Source: Gemmatimonadaceae bacterium (GTDB taxonomy: Bacteria > Gemmatimonadota > Gemmatimonadetes > Gemmatimonadales > Gemmatimonadaceae). Taken from it: DNA of 64,000 nucleotides. Below the pieces are notes generated by a model. It saw only the letters and a program-made list of their open reading frames with translations. It was not told the origin of the DNA and made no database searches. Below, in pieces: positions 18,273 to 25,677 of this stretch. The translations under genes were made by a program, and so were the position numbers. The number at the start of each line of letters is the position of its first letter. Position 1 is the first letter of the stretch. The DNA lies in the NCBI GenBank assembly GCA_035606695.1, contig DATNEW010000027.1, positions 62,001 to 126,000 of the forward strand, given 5' to 3'.

Positions 18273-19855
18273 GCTCATTTGCCCGCCGCATGCTGCGCTG
18301 CCTCGCGGCGCCGGCCGCTGTGGCGACTCTACCGCTGTGCGCGAGCGCCCAGGTACCGATCGATCGCGCCACCGGCCAGCTCGTCGAGGTGAACAGCGAC
18401 GTCGAGAACTACCTGCGCGTGCTGCAGCTGCGCGGAATCGTCGCGCCGCATCCCTGGTCGGTGCGCGAGTTCGGCTTGCGTGAAGCGGATAATCTCGCGC
18501 CGAGCGATACGTCGCATCCATGGGCGGCGCGTGTTCGGAGAGCCGATCCCTCGTCGCGCCGGTTTCGCATTCTCGCGCCCGAGATTCGCACGATCGAGAA
18601 CACCACGTTTCCCTATGGCTTCAACGACGGACCGATCTGGGCGGGACGCGGCCTGACCGCGGCCGCGACCGGCGGCTTTACGGCGATGATCGGTCGCCTG
18701 AGCATCGTCGCCGAGCCGATGGTGTTCGTCGCGCAGAACCAGGGATTCACGCTCGCGAACAACGGACAAACCGGTCCGCTGCGATTCGGCAACGAGCTCG
18801 TGCCGATATTCATCGACCAGCCGCAACGTTTCGGCGACGGGTCGTACAAGCGTATCGATCCGGGACAGAGCTCCGTGCGGCTGGATCTGCCGTACGTCGC
18901 GCTCGGCGCCTCGACCGCCGACCAGCACTGGGGGCCGGCCGTCGAGCATCCGCTCATCCTCGGCAACAACGCCGCCGGGTTTCCGCACGCGTACCTCGGC
19001 ACGAACGGCGCGGTGGACCTCTGGCTGTTCAAGCTCGACGCGCGCACCGAAGCCGGACGGCTGGATCAGACCGCGTTTTCGCCGGCGGGTGATACGGCGG
19101 CGCATCGCTTGATGACGGGCGTCGTCGCGAGCATTGTCCCGCGCGGCTTGCCGAACGTGGAATTCGGCGCGAGCCGATTCTTTCATTCGCCTTGGCTCTC
19201 GAGCGGCATTGGGCCGGGCACGATCGTGCATGCGTTGCGCGGCACGGAGTCGGCAAGCGACAATCAGCTCGCGTCACTGTTCGCACGAGCCGTCTTTCCG
19301 GCGAGTGGCGTCGAGGTGTACGGCGAGTTCGGACGCGACGATCGGAATGCCGATCGGCGCGATCTCACGCTCGAACCCGACCACGTCAGCGGCTACATGC
19401 TCGGCATGCAAAAAGTCTGGGCGAGCGGCTCGCGATCGTTCACTGTATTGCGCGGCGAGCTGCTGAACACGCGTGTGACGCATCTTGCGTTGGCGCGGCC
19501 GCAAGCGCCGTTCTACGTCAACGTCGCGCTGCCGCAAGGGCATACAGAGCTGGGGCAGGTACTTGGATCGGCCGCCGGGTTTGGCGGTCTTGGAACGAAC
19601 CTCTCCGTCGACCGCTATGATCCCACGGGCAAATGGACGTTCGCCTGGGATCGTATCAACCGCGCGTCGAGCGACGGCAACCTCTCCGATCCGCGGGGGG
19701 CTGACGTCTACCAAAGTCTCGGCGCGCAGCGGACGATGTTCCGGCCGCGCGCCGACATCATCGCCGGCCTCACGCTCACGCGCGAGCTCAATCGCAATTT
19801 CGTGAAGGACGCCACCAACCTGCAGCTGCAGGTTGGAACGCGCGTCCACTGGTAA
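18269..19855 (+). CDS. Wzi-like outer-membrane capsule assembly protein (paralogue 2)
   Basis: The protein has 528 residues from a GTG overlapping the wzx stop. The signal peptide (LRCLAAPAAVATLPLCASAQ) is followed by an N-terminal segment (VNSDVENYLRVLQLRGIV). The Wzi-like landmarks shared with the gene at 12878 then appear: DGPIWAGRGLTAAATGG, PQRFGDGSYKRIDPGQSSVR, LGASTADQHWGPAVEH and LGNNAAGFPHAYLGTN. The C-terminus is beta-rich and ends TRVHW. It is predicted to be an outer-membrane barrel that retains or organises surface polysaccharide. Coupling to wzx ties it to the flippase-dependent glycan. Confidence 0.75.
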   Translation: MSSFARRMLRCLAAPAAVATLPLCASAQVPIDRATGQLVEVNSDVENYLRVLQLRGIVAPHPWSVREFGLREADNLAPSDTSHPWAARVRRADPSSRRFRILAPEIRTIENTTFPYGFNDGPIWAGRGLTAAATGGFTAMIGRLSIVAEPMVFVAQNQGFTLANNGQTGPLRFGNELVPIFIDQPQRFGDGSYKRIDPGQSSVRLDLPYVALGASTADQHWGPAVEHPLILGNNAAGFPHAYLGTNGAVDLWLFKLDARTEAGRLDQTAFSPAGDTAAHRLMTGVVASIVPRGLPNVEFGASRFFHSPWLSSGIGPGTIVHALRGTESASDNQLASLFARAVFPASGVEVYGEFGRDDRNADRRDLTLEPDHVSGYMLGMQKVWASGSRSFTVLRGELLNTRVTHLALARPQAPFYVNVALPQGHTELGQVLGSAAGFGGLGTNLSVDRYDPTGKWTFAWDRINRASSDGNLSDPRGADVYQSLGAQRTMFRPRADIIAGLTLTRELNRNFVKDATNLQLQVGTRVHW

Positions 19856-19884
19856 CTGGTCGCCGGCGCGCTTTCTTCGCTCGA

Positions 19885-21786
19885 CTACTTCGTCAACGAA
19901 GGCCGCGGAGCGGCTGGCGCCCGGAGCGGGGCGCGCTGCCGCGGATCGGTGCGCGCATCTTCGTGCGCGAACTCGGGCACGAGGACGCGGAGCGCGCCGC
20001 GTAGTTCGGTGTCGTCCGGCGAGTGCACCAGCGCGCGGCGAATCAATGCGTCGACCTGGTCGACGAACGCGCGATTCTCACCGTGCGTGACGACAGCGCG
20101 CAAGACTTTCGGGTGGCCGGTCGGCTGCACGTCTTCGCCGCCGAACAGCACTTCCTCGTAGAGCTTCTCACCGGGGCGTACGCCCGTAAAGACGATCTCG
20201 ATGTCGTTGCCTTCTTCCAGACCCGACAACCGAATGAGATCGCGCGCCAGGTCGACGATCTTGACCGGCTCGCCCATGTCGAGCACGAACAGCTCCGCCG
20301 CCTTGCCGAGCGCGCCCGCCTGAAGCACGAGCTGCACCGCCTCGGGGATCGTCATGAAGTAGCGGCGCATCTCCGGGTGCGTGACGAGCACCGGCCCGCC
20401 TTCCTGAATCTGCTTCAAGAAGGTGGGGATCACCGAGCCGCGTGAGCCGAGCACGTTGCCGAATCGCACCGAAACGAACTTGCGGTTTTCGCCGATCGCC
20501 GCGGTGAGGACGATCTGCTCGGCGACCCGCTTGGTGGCGCCCATGATCGACGTCGGCCGCACCGCCTTGTCGGTCGAGATGTTGACGAGATGCTCGGTCT
20601 CGTTGTCGAGCGCCGCCTCGACGACATTGCGCGTGCCGAGGATGTTGTTGGTGATCGCTTCGGCGATGTTGCCTTCCATCAGCGGCACGTGCTTGTGCGC
20701 CGCGGCGTGGAAGATCGCGTAGGGCCGATGCTTGTTGACGATCGCGTGAATGTGCGCGGTGTCGCGCACATCGGCGATGAGCGGCACGATCGTGAGCGAC
20801 GGGAAGCGCTTGCGCAGCTCGCCCTCGATCTCGAAGACCTGATTCTCACTGTGATCGAGCGCGATCAACTTGGCCGGCTCGAGCGCGGCGATCTGCCGGC
20901 ACAGCTCACTGCCGATCGAACCACCGGCGCCGGTGACGAGCACCGTGCGCGACGACGTCAGCGCGCGCACCGCCTCGAGATCGGTCACGATCGGCTCGCG
21001 GCGCAGCAAGTCCTGAATTTCGACGGGACGCAGCGCGCTCACCTTGATGCGCCCCGAGATCAGATCGTGCAGGCTCGGCATGATGCGCGCGTGAATGCCC
21101 GCGGTCGTCGCCGCCAGCAACACCTTGCGCACCACGGAGCCGCGCGCTTCCGGCATGGCGATGATCAACTCGTCCGCGCCCAGGCGCGAGATCACCGACG
21201 AGAGATTGTCGAGCGTGCCCGCGATCGGCACGTTGCCCAGCAGCTTGTCCTGCTTGTACGGATCGTCGTCGACGAACGCGATGACGTTGATGTGCAGCTT
21301 GGGATTGAGACGCGTTTCGCGAAGGATCAGCTGTCCGGCCGAGCCGGCGCCGACGACGATCGCGCGGCGACCGGTGCCCGGCCCGCGGCGACGGGCGCGC
21401 AGACGCGCGACCAGACGCGGTGCAGCCAGGGCGCTCAGCGTGAACAACGCATCGAGCACGAGCGCCGAGTAGGGAAGTCGTACGGGAGAGAGATCCAGCG
21501 CAGTGAGCAACACGCTTCCAACCAGCAGCCCAATCGAGCCGCCGATGGCGCCCGCATAGAGAATCCGTTCGAGCTCGCTGACGCTGGCGTGCCGCCAGAT
21601 GCAGCGGTACAACCCGCAGAGATACGCGGTGGCCAGACGAAGCGGCAGCGTGATGCCGACGTACAGCAGCGCCGCGCGGAGGATCTGCGCGCTCCAATCG
21701 ACGGTCTCGTAGCGCAGGCTCAGCGCCAACAGGGGCAGGCTGGCCAGCAGCAGGGCGTCGATCAGCAGGAAGTAGCGGTTGCGCAT
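19885..21786 (-). CDS. Membrane-bound nucleotide-sugar 4,6-dehydratase (WbpM/CapD/PglF family)
   Basis: The protein has 633 residues. Four N-terminal membrane helices (about residues 5-120) are followed by a CoA-binding-like Rossmann domain (VVGAGSAGQ, 144-152). The catalytic SDR domain comes next, with TGAGGSIGS (285-293) and STDKAVRPTSIMGATK (404-419). Met replaces the usual SDR Tyr, as in this family. Relatives convert UDP-GlcNAc to UDP-4-keto-6-deoxy-GlcNAc, the entry to QuiNAc, FucNAc and diamino sugars. It is convergent with the Wzi-like gene and lies 88 bp downstream of the second Wzz-like gene on the same strand. Confidence 0.9.
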   Translation of the reverse strand: MRNRYFLLIDALLLASLPLLALSLRYETVDWSAQILRAALLYVGITLPLRLATAYLCGLYRCIWRHASVSELERILYAGAIGGSIGLLVGSVLLTALDLSPVRLPYSALVLDALFTLSALAAPRLVARLRARRRGPGTGRRAIVVGAGSAGQLILRETRLNPKLHINVIAFVDDDPYKQDKLLGNVPIAGTLDNLSSVISRLGADELIIAMPEARGSVVRKVLLAATTAGIHARIMPSLHDLISGRIKVSALRPVEIQDLLRREPIVTDLEAVRALTSSRTVLVTGAGGSIGSELCRQIAALEPAKLIALDHSENQVFEIEGELRKRFPSLTIVPLIADVRDTAHIHAIVNKHRPYAIFHAAAHKHVPLMEGNIAEAITNNILGTRNVVEAALDNETEHLVNISTDKAVRPTSIMGATKRVAEQIVLTAAIGENRKFVSVRFGNVLGSRGSVIPTFLKQIQEGGPVLVTHPEMRRYFMTIPEAVQLVLQAGALGKAAELFVLDMGEPVKIVDLARDLIRLSGLEEGNDIEIVFTGVRPGEKLYEEVLFGGEDVQPTGHPKVLRAVVTHGENRAFVDQVDALIRRALVHSPDDTELRGALRVLVPEFAHEDARTDPRQRAPLRAPAAPRPSLTK

Positions 21787-21874
21787 AACCCCTGAAAAGG
21801 AAACTCACATCCCGTATTTGCAAGTGGGCGGAATGCCCCAGGCAGTGCGTAGGACGGAGCGAGGTGGGCTGTTG

Positions 21875-23011
21875 TTAGTGTTGTGAGTCCAGCGGCGCGC
21901 GGCTTCGTGTAACGCCGAGGACCCGGAGGACCCGTCCGCGGCGAAGGTCATCGCGGACACCGCGCGCGAGGCGCGCGAACTCCTGGGCTTCGGGTTGGCC
22001 GTGTGTCTCCGGGCCCTTGAGGTATTCACGGAGCAGTGCGAGCAGCGTCCCGAAAACGAAGCCGAGGATCAACGCCCGAATGAGCGCCATGAGGCGACCG
22101 CGCGGCTCGGGGTGCAGGGGGATTTCCGGCTGGCCGAGCACGCTGATCGTCGGCGTGTCGCGGACCTCTTCGAACTTCGCGCGCTCGTAGTTCTGGACCA
22201 GCGTCGCATAGATGGTCTGGTGGAGCTGATAGTCGCGGTCGAGCCGTTCGTGCTGAAACACCAACGTCGGCGAATTGCGGAAGTCGCGATTCTGCGCGAG
22301 GAACGCCTCGAGCCGATCCTGTGAGGCCTGCAGTTGCCGGGATTCGTCGGCGACGCGGCCTTCGAGGAACTGGCGCTCGGCCGTTGCACCGCTCTGGCGC
22401 ATACGGGCGTTGAACTCGCTGATCTGACGAAGGATCTCGTCCGCGATCGCCTTGGACAGGCGTGGATCGGTGGTCGAGACGCTGATGGTGACGATCCCGG
22501 TGCGGGGCGCGGGGACGACGTCGACCTCATCATTCAACGTGCGAATGGCGGCGTCGCGTGCGAGCTGTACGTCTTTCTCCTGGATTCCGTATAGCTGGAT
22601 CAGGGTGTGAGGCGTGCTGTCGCGCGCGCCTGGCAGAACATATGAGGCCTGCGCGACCTGGCCGAGGAAGGTGCGCGAGCGGATGAGCTCGGGGTAGAAC
22701 TGGGGCGAGGCGACGCCGGCGGACGCCTGGACGGGGACGCCGAGTTGTGCCGCGATGCCTGAAACGCTACTGGTCGTCGACGCTTGGCCTTGCGAGATGA
22801 ACATCGCCGTCGAGACATAGCTCTGGGGCTCGTTGAGGCGCGGTACGATGGCGATGGCGCCGGCGAGCAGGGTGACGGCGATTACGAGCGCGCGCTGGCG
22901 GAGGACCGCGTTCATGACGCGGAAGGCCGACAACTCCGAGGGCGCGGGGGCCGGGACGGCGATGATGTCCGCCGGACCGCTACCGTTGCCGTTGCTTTCA
23001 GCGACGCTCAT
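21875..23011 (-). CDS. Wzz-type chain length determinant (no kinase domain)
   Basis: The protein has 378 residues. A cytoplasmic N-terminus is followed by a membrane helix at about 42-58 (ALVIAVTLLAGAIAIVP). The Wzz domain includes TVVEPRL-type coiled coils such as EGRVADESRQLQASQDRLE. A Pro-rich stretch (PEIPLHPEPRGRL) precedes a second helix (ALILGFVFGTLLALL). A basic cytoplasmic tail of about 50 residues follows, too short for a kinase. It regulates polymer length with Wzy. This is the second co-polymerase in the window. The 5' side faces the 437-bp divergent region leading to the NusG-like gene. Confidence 0.85.
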   Translation of the reverse strand: MSVAESNGNGSGPADIIAVPAPAPSELSAFRVMNAVLRQRALVIAVTLLAGAIAIVPRLNEPQSYVSTAMFISQGQASTTSSVSGIAAQLGVPVQASAGVASPQFYPELIRSRTFLGQVAQASYVLPGARDSTPHTLIQLYGIQEKDVQLARDAAIRTLNDEVDVVPAPRTGIVTISVSTTDPRLSKAIADEILRQISEFNARMRQSGATAERQFLEGRVADESRQLQASQDRLEAFLAQNRDFRNSPTLVFQHERLDRDYQLHQTIYATLVQNYERAKFEEVRDTPTISVLGQPEIPLHPEPRGRLMALIRALILGFVFGTLLALLREYLKGPETHGQPEAQEFARLARGVRDDLRRGRVLRVLGVTRSRAPLDSQH

Positions 23012-23363
23012 TCAAGAAAACACGTGGTGGCAGGGGCTTGAGTCGTCTGCTGCGTGTGTTGCGGCAACCTCCGCTGAGGCAAAGCCAGGAGGGCGACTGG
23101 TGGAAATTAGAAGACTCACACATGGCGCGAAAGTGCCGTCCGAGCGTCGATGTCGAGAATCCGCTTCGACTTGCGCCACCCGGGCGCGCAGGGGTTGCAG
23201 TCTCTCCAGCGCGGTGTAGCTTCCGCAGGATTGCAAAATTGCCCGGGGCCGCGGCGCTCACGCATCGTCAGCTTTTTCGAGCTTTTCGAGCTTTTCGCTG
23301 CGCGTGATATGCGGCACGCGGCTCGATACCCGCCCAGTGGCTGGCGTCAATTCCCGGCATAAG

Positions 23364-23372
23364 TGGTAGAAT
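23364..23372 (+). promoter_or_regulatory. Extended -10 promoter candidate for the long operon
   Basis: TGGTAGAAT matches an extended -10 element (TGn followed by TAGAAT at 23367-23372), and TATAAG follows immediately. No good -35 box is present at 16-18 nt, as expected for extended -10 promoters. Transcription would begin near 23379, giving a leader of about 70 nt before the ATG at 23449. This is the only clear promoter-like site ahead of roughly 33 kb of co-oriented genes. Confidence 0.4.
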
Positions 23373-23378
23373 ATAAGG

Positions 23379-23405
23379 ACTTGCGCCGTTGTTGGCCGCG
23401 TAAGT
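23379..23405 (+). promoter_or_regulatory. Leader hairpin at the predicted transcript start of the long operon
   Basis: acttgcgc (23379-23386) pairs with gcgtaagt (23398-23405) over eight bases including one G-U, with an 11-base loop cgttgttggcc. It coincides with the predicted first transcribed bases and precedes the NusG-like gene by 43 nt. It may be a loading or pause site for the encoded factor, by analogy with ops-type elements, or a 5' stabilising hairpin. The pairing is seen in the sequence; the function is inferred. Confidence 0.35.
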
Positions 23406-23448
23406 CTGGCGGTAGCTTTGATCATATCTTTCTTTGGGAACGTGTGGG

Positions 23449-23874
23449 ATGTCGCAGTCGTCGGATGCGGACCAGGGCCTCACCTGGCAACTCATTTACA
23501 CCAAGCCGAGGTGCGAAGCCTGGGCTGAGGTAAACCTCCGCAACCAGGGCTTCGTCGTGCTCGGTCCACGCACTCGCGGCCGTACCTCGCTCGTCCCGCT
23601 CTTTCCACGATATCTGTTCGTCGGCGGCCAGCCGGCCCACCCGTTCGAGCGTCTTCGCAACACCCGCGGCGTAGCCAAGGTCGTTTACTGCGGCGATTAC
23701 CCGGCACGCGTCGAGCCCGACGTCATTCGCCAACTGCGTGCGCGAATGAACGCCAACGGCGTGGTCACGCCGGACGCGCCGACGCGCACGGGCTTGTTCT
23801 CGGGCCGCGAACGAGAGCGCGTTCGCGCCCTGCTCAAGCTGGCCGCCGCAGGGTATCGCGTACGATCGGCATGA
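23449..23874 (+). CDS. Specialised NusG/RfaH-like transcription factor (NGN domain, truncated C-terminus)
   Basis: The protein has 141 residues from the ATG at 23449. The NGN domain (WQLIYTKPRCEAWAEVNL; PLFPRYLFV at 50-58; FERLRNTRGVAKVV) is clear. NusG and RfaH have 160-180 or more residues with a C-terminal KOW domain. Here only about 30 residues remain (LFSGRERERVRALLKLAAAG), which look like the last part of an RfaH-type KOW. Such paralogues bind RNA polymerase and suppress pausing and termination over long polysaccharide operons. As first gene of a long one-strand gene run it is probably the operon's own antiterminator. A strong hairpin and T-run near 56403-56445 would be a natural target. 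Confidence 0.8.
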   Translation: MSQSSDADQGLTWQLIYTKPRCEAWAEVNLRNQGFVVLGPRTRGRTSLVPLFPRYLFVGGQPAHPFERLRNTRGVAKVVYCGDYPARVEPDVIRQLRARMNANGVVTPDAPTRTGLFSGRERERVRALLKLAAAGYRVRSA

Positions 23875-23902
23875 TCCTTCGAACGACTCACGCACTTTAG
23901 TC

Positions 23903-24655
23903 TTGCCATCCGCCGCCGTTTTCATCGTCGCGCGCACCGGTTCGTCGCGGTTGCCGCGGAAGGTCCTGACACCGATTCACGAACGGCCTATCCTCGCGCG
24001 CCTCGTCGAGCGCGCGCGCCGGGCCGTCGAACCCGACGCATGGGTGCTGTGCACGACGACGGCATCATCCGACGACGAGCTCGCCGCCCTCGGCCTCGCC
24101 CTCGGGTTGCGGGTGTTTCGCGGCAGCGAGCGCGACGTCCCGGTACGGCTACGCGACGCCGCGCGCGCGACGGAGGCGGAGTTCTTCGTGCTCCTCGAGT
24201 CGGACGAGATCTTCGCCGATCCGGAATTCATCGATGCCGTCATTCGGCGGCGTCTCGAAACGGGTGCCGATTACATCGTCACACGAGGTTTGCCGATCGG
24301 CGCGTGGGTGTGCGGCATCAGCCGGCGAGCCATCGAACAGCTCTGCGCGGACCGAGCGACGGAGGCGGTCGACGGTTGGGGGGTATTTCTCGAGCGCGAC
24401 GCCCGACTGCGCACCGAATCCGTTCACACCGATTCTGCGCTCGCCGCGGCGTCCGAAGGGTTGCGTTTGACGCTCGACTACCCCGAGGATCTCGAAGTCA
24501 TTTCGGCGGTGTTCGACCGGTTGCGCGACCGAGGCGACGACTTTTCAGTGCGCGACGTCGTGGCGTTGCTGACCGCGGAGCCTGAGCTGGCGGCGCCCAA
24601 TCGCAAATTGAACGAGCAGTACTGGCAGCGAATTGAAAAAACGAGGCAATCGTGA
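23903..24655 (+). CDS. SpsF-like cytidylyltransferase-family protein
   Basis: The protein has 250 residues from a TTG start, 28 nt after the NusG-like gene. The N-terminus AVFIVARTGSSRLPRKVL is the NTP-binding loop of the CTP_transf_3 family (SpsF, CMP-KDO synthetase relatives). FFVLLESDEIFADPEFIDAV corresponds to the metal-binding region, with Glu and Asp where a D-x-D is usual. It is the only CMP-sugar-synthetase-like gene in the window, so it probably activates the nonulosonic acid made by the NeuB-like enzyme downstream. Bacillus SpsF itself is poorly characterised, so donor and product are inference. Its stop overlaps the next gene (GTGA). Confidence 0.75.
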   Translation: MPSAAVFIVARTGSSRLPRKVLTPIHERPILARLVERARRAVEPDAWVLCTTTASSDDELAALGLALGLRVFRGSERDVPVRLRDAARATEAEFFVLLESDEIFADPEFIDAVIRRRLETGADYIVTRGLPIGAWVCGISRRAIEQLCADRATEAVDGWGVFLERDARLRTESVHTDSALAAASEGLRLTLDYPEDLEVISAVFDRLRDRGDDFSVRDVVALLTAEPELAAPNRKLNEQYWQRIEKTRQS

Positions 24656-25677
24656 CTGATAAATTCCTGATCGTCGGCCTTGGCTCCATGGGCAAGCGGC
24701 GCATTCGCAACCTGCAGCATCTCGGCGCGGGTGAGCTGCTCGGGTTCGATCCGCGCGCCGATCGCCGCGCCGAGGTCGAAGCCAAGTACGGCGTGCGCTG
24801 CGTGGAGAGCTTCGAGAAAGGACTGGAATGGGGGCCTGGGGCGCTCGTCATCTCGACACCGCCCGACATGCACGTGCGCTACGCACGCGCCGCTGCCGAG
24901 AGCGGACGGCATTTCTTCACTGAAGCGAGCGTCGTCGACGACGGGCTCGCCGAGCTCGACGAGCTGGTGACGCGCGCCGGTGTGGTTGCGGCGCCCTCGT
25001 GCACGATGCGGTTTCATCCGTCGATTCGCGCCATCAAGTCGGCGATCGACGACGGGTCGATCGGTCGAGTGGTGGGACTGACGTATCACTCCGGACAGTA
25101 TTTGCCGGACTGGCATCCGTGGGAGGACATCGCGGACTACTACGTCAGCAAGCGCGAGACGGGCGGCTGCCGCGAGATCGTGCCGTTCGAGCTCACGTGG
25201 CTGACGTGGGCGCTCGGTGATGTGCGCAAGATTTCGTGCTTCCGCGGCAAGGTGTCGGATGTGCCGGCGGACATCGATGACTGGTATCAGATGCTGCTCG
25301 AGTTCGAGAGCGGCGTGCTGGGACACCTGACGGTCGACGTGGTGTCGCGCGTGGCGGTGCGCGTGTGTCGCGTCGTCGGCACCGAGGGCGTCGTGGAGTG
25401 GAGCTGGGAGGACAAGCGCGTGCGCGTGTTCCGCACGGCCGACAACGCCTGGGCCAACGTCGCCGAGCCCGAAGGGATTCGCGTCGAGGGGTATTTGCTC
25501 GCCGACGACATGTACATCGCCGAGATGGACGCGTTCGTGCGCGCGACGCGCGGACAAGCGCCGTATCCGTATACGATCGCCGAAGACCGGCGAATGCTGG
25601 AACTGTTATACGCTGCCGAGCGGAGCTCCGACGACGGCGTGCATGAAGTCACGGCACCAGCGGGAGTGAAAGCATGA
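24652..25677 (+). CDS. Gfo/Idh/MocA-family oxidoreductase with altered catalytic motif
   Basis: The protein has 341 residues from a GTG overlapping the previous stop. The N-terminal NAD(P)-binding fold (LIVGLGSMGKRRIRNL) and LVISTPPDMHVRYA are typical of the family. The conserved E-K-P motif that supplies the catalytic Lys reads E-A-S here (Glu91-Ala92-Ser93), so the usual Lys is missing. The C-terminal substrate domain has GGCREIVPFELTWLTWA. The next gene, a PLP aminotransferase, overlaps by ATGA, suggesting oxidation followed by transamination of one sugar intermediate. The substrate is unknown. The other two members in this window (32599, 46240) keep E-K-P. Confidence 0.8.
   Translation: MTDKFLIVGLGSMGKRRIRNLQHLGAGELLGFDPRADRRAEVEAKYGVRCVESFEKGLEWGPGALVISTPPDMHVRYARAAAESGRHFFTEASVVDDGLAELDELVTRAGVVAAPSCTMRFHPSIRAIKSAIDDGSIGRVVGLTYHSGQYLPDWHPWEDIADYYVSKRETGGCREIVPFELTWLTWALGDVRKISCFRGKVSDVPADIDDWYQMLLEFESGVLGHLTVDVVSRVAVRVCRVVGTEGVVEWSWEDKRVRVFRTADNAWANVAEPEGIRVEGYLLADDMYIAEMDAFVRATRGQAPYPYTIAEDRRMLELLYAAERSSDDGVHEVTAPAGVKA

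Larger units (their letters stand above)
23012..23448. promoter_or_regulatory. 437-bp divergent intergenic region between wzz-like and nusG-like genes
   Basis: No credible gene lies here. A nested inverted repeat (23041-23098) has agtcg/cgact outside, cctcc/ggagg inside and ggc-aaa-gcc at the tip, 30 bases upstream of the wzz-like start. A GNRA-type hairpin GGCGC-GAAA-GTGCC lies at 23124-23137. A short direct repeat, roughly three copies of agcttttcg, lies at about 23270-23298. A plus-strand extended -10 box (23364-23372) is followed by a leader hairpin. The region probably carries promoters for both strands and structured leaders. Confidence 0.5.

Noticed and set aside
19885-21786. PseB and a pseudaminic acid pathway
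   Set aside because: The enzyme is the long membrane-bound WbpM/CapD type. No PseG, PseC or PseH genes are seen, and the NeuC-, LegB- and LegC-like genes point to the legionaminic route.
23041-23137. Cyclic di-GMP-I (GEMM) riboswitch
   Set aside because: GGCAAAGCC and a GAAA tetraloop are present, but the order and the receptor sequences differ from the GEMM consensus.
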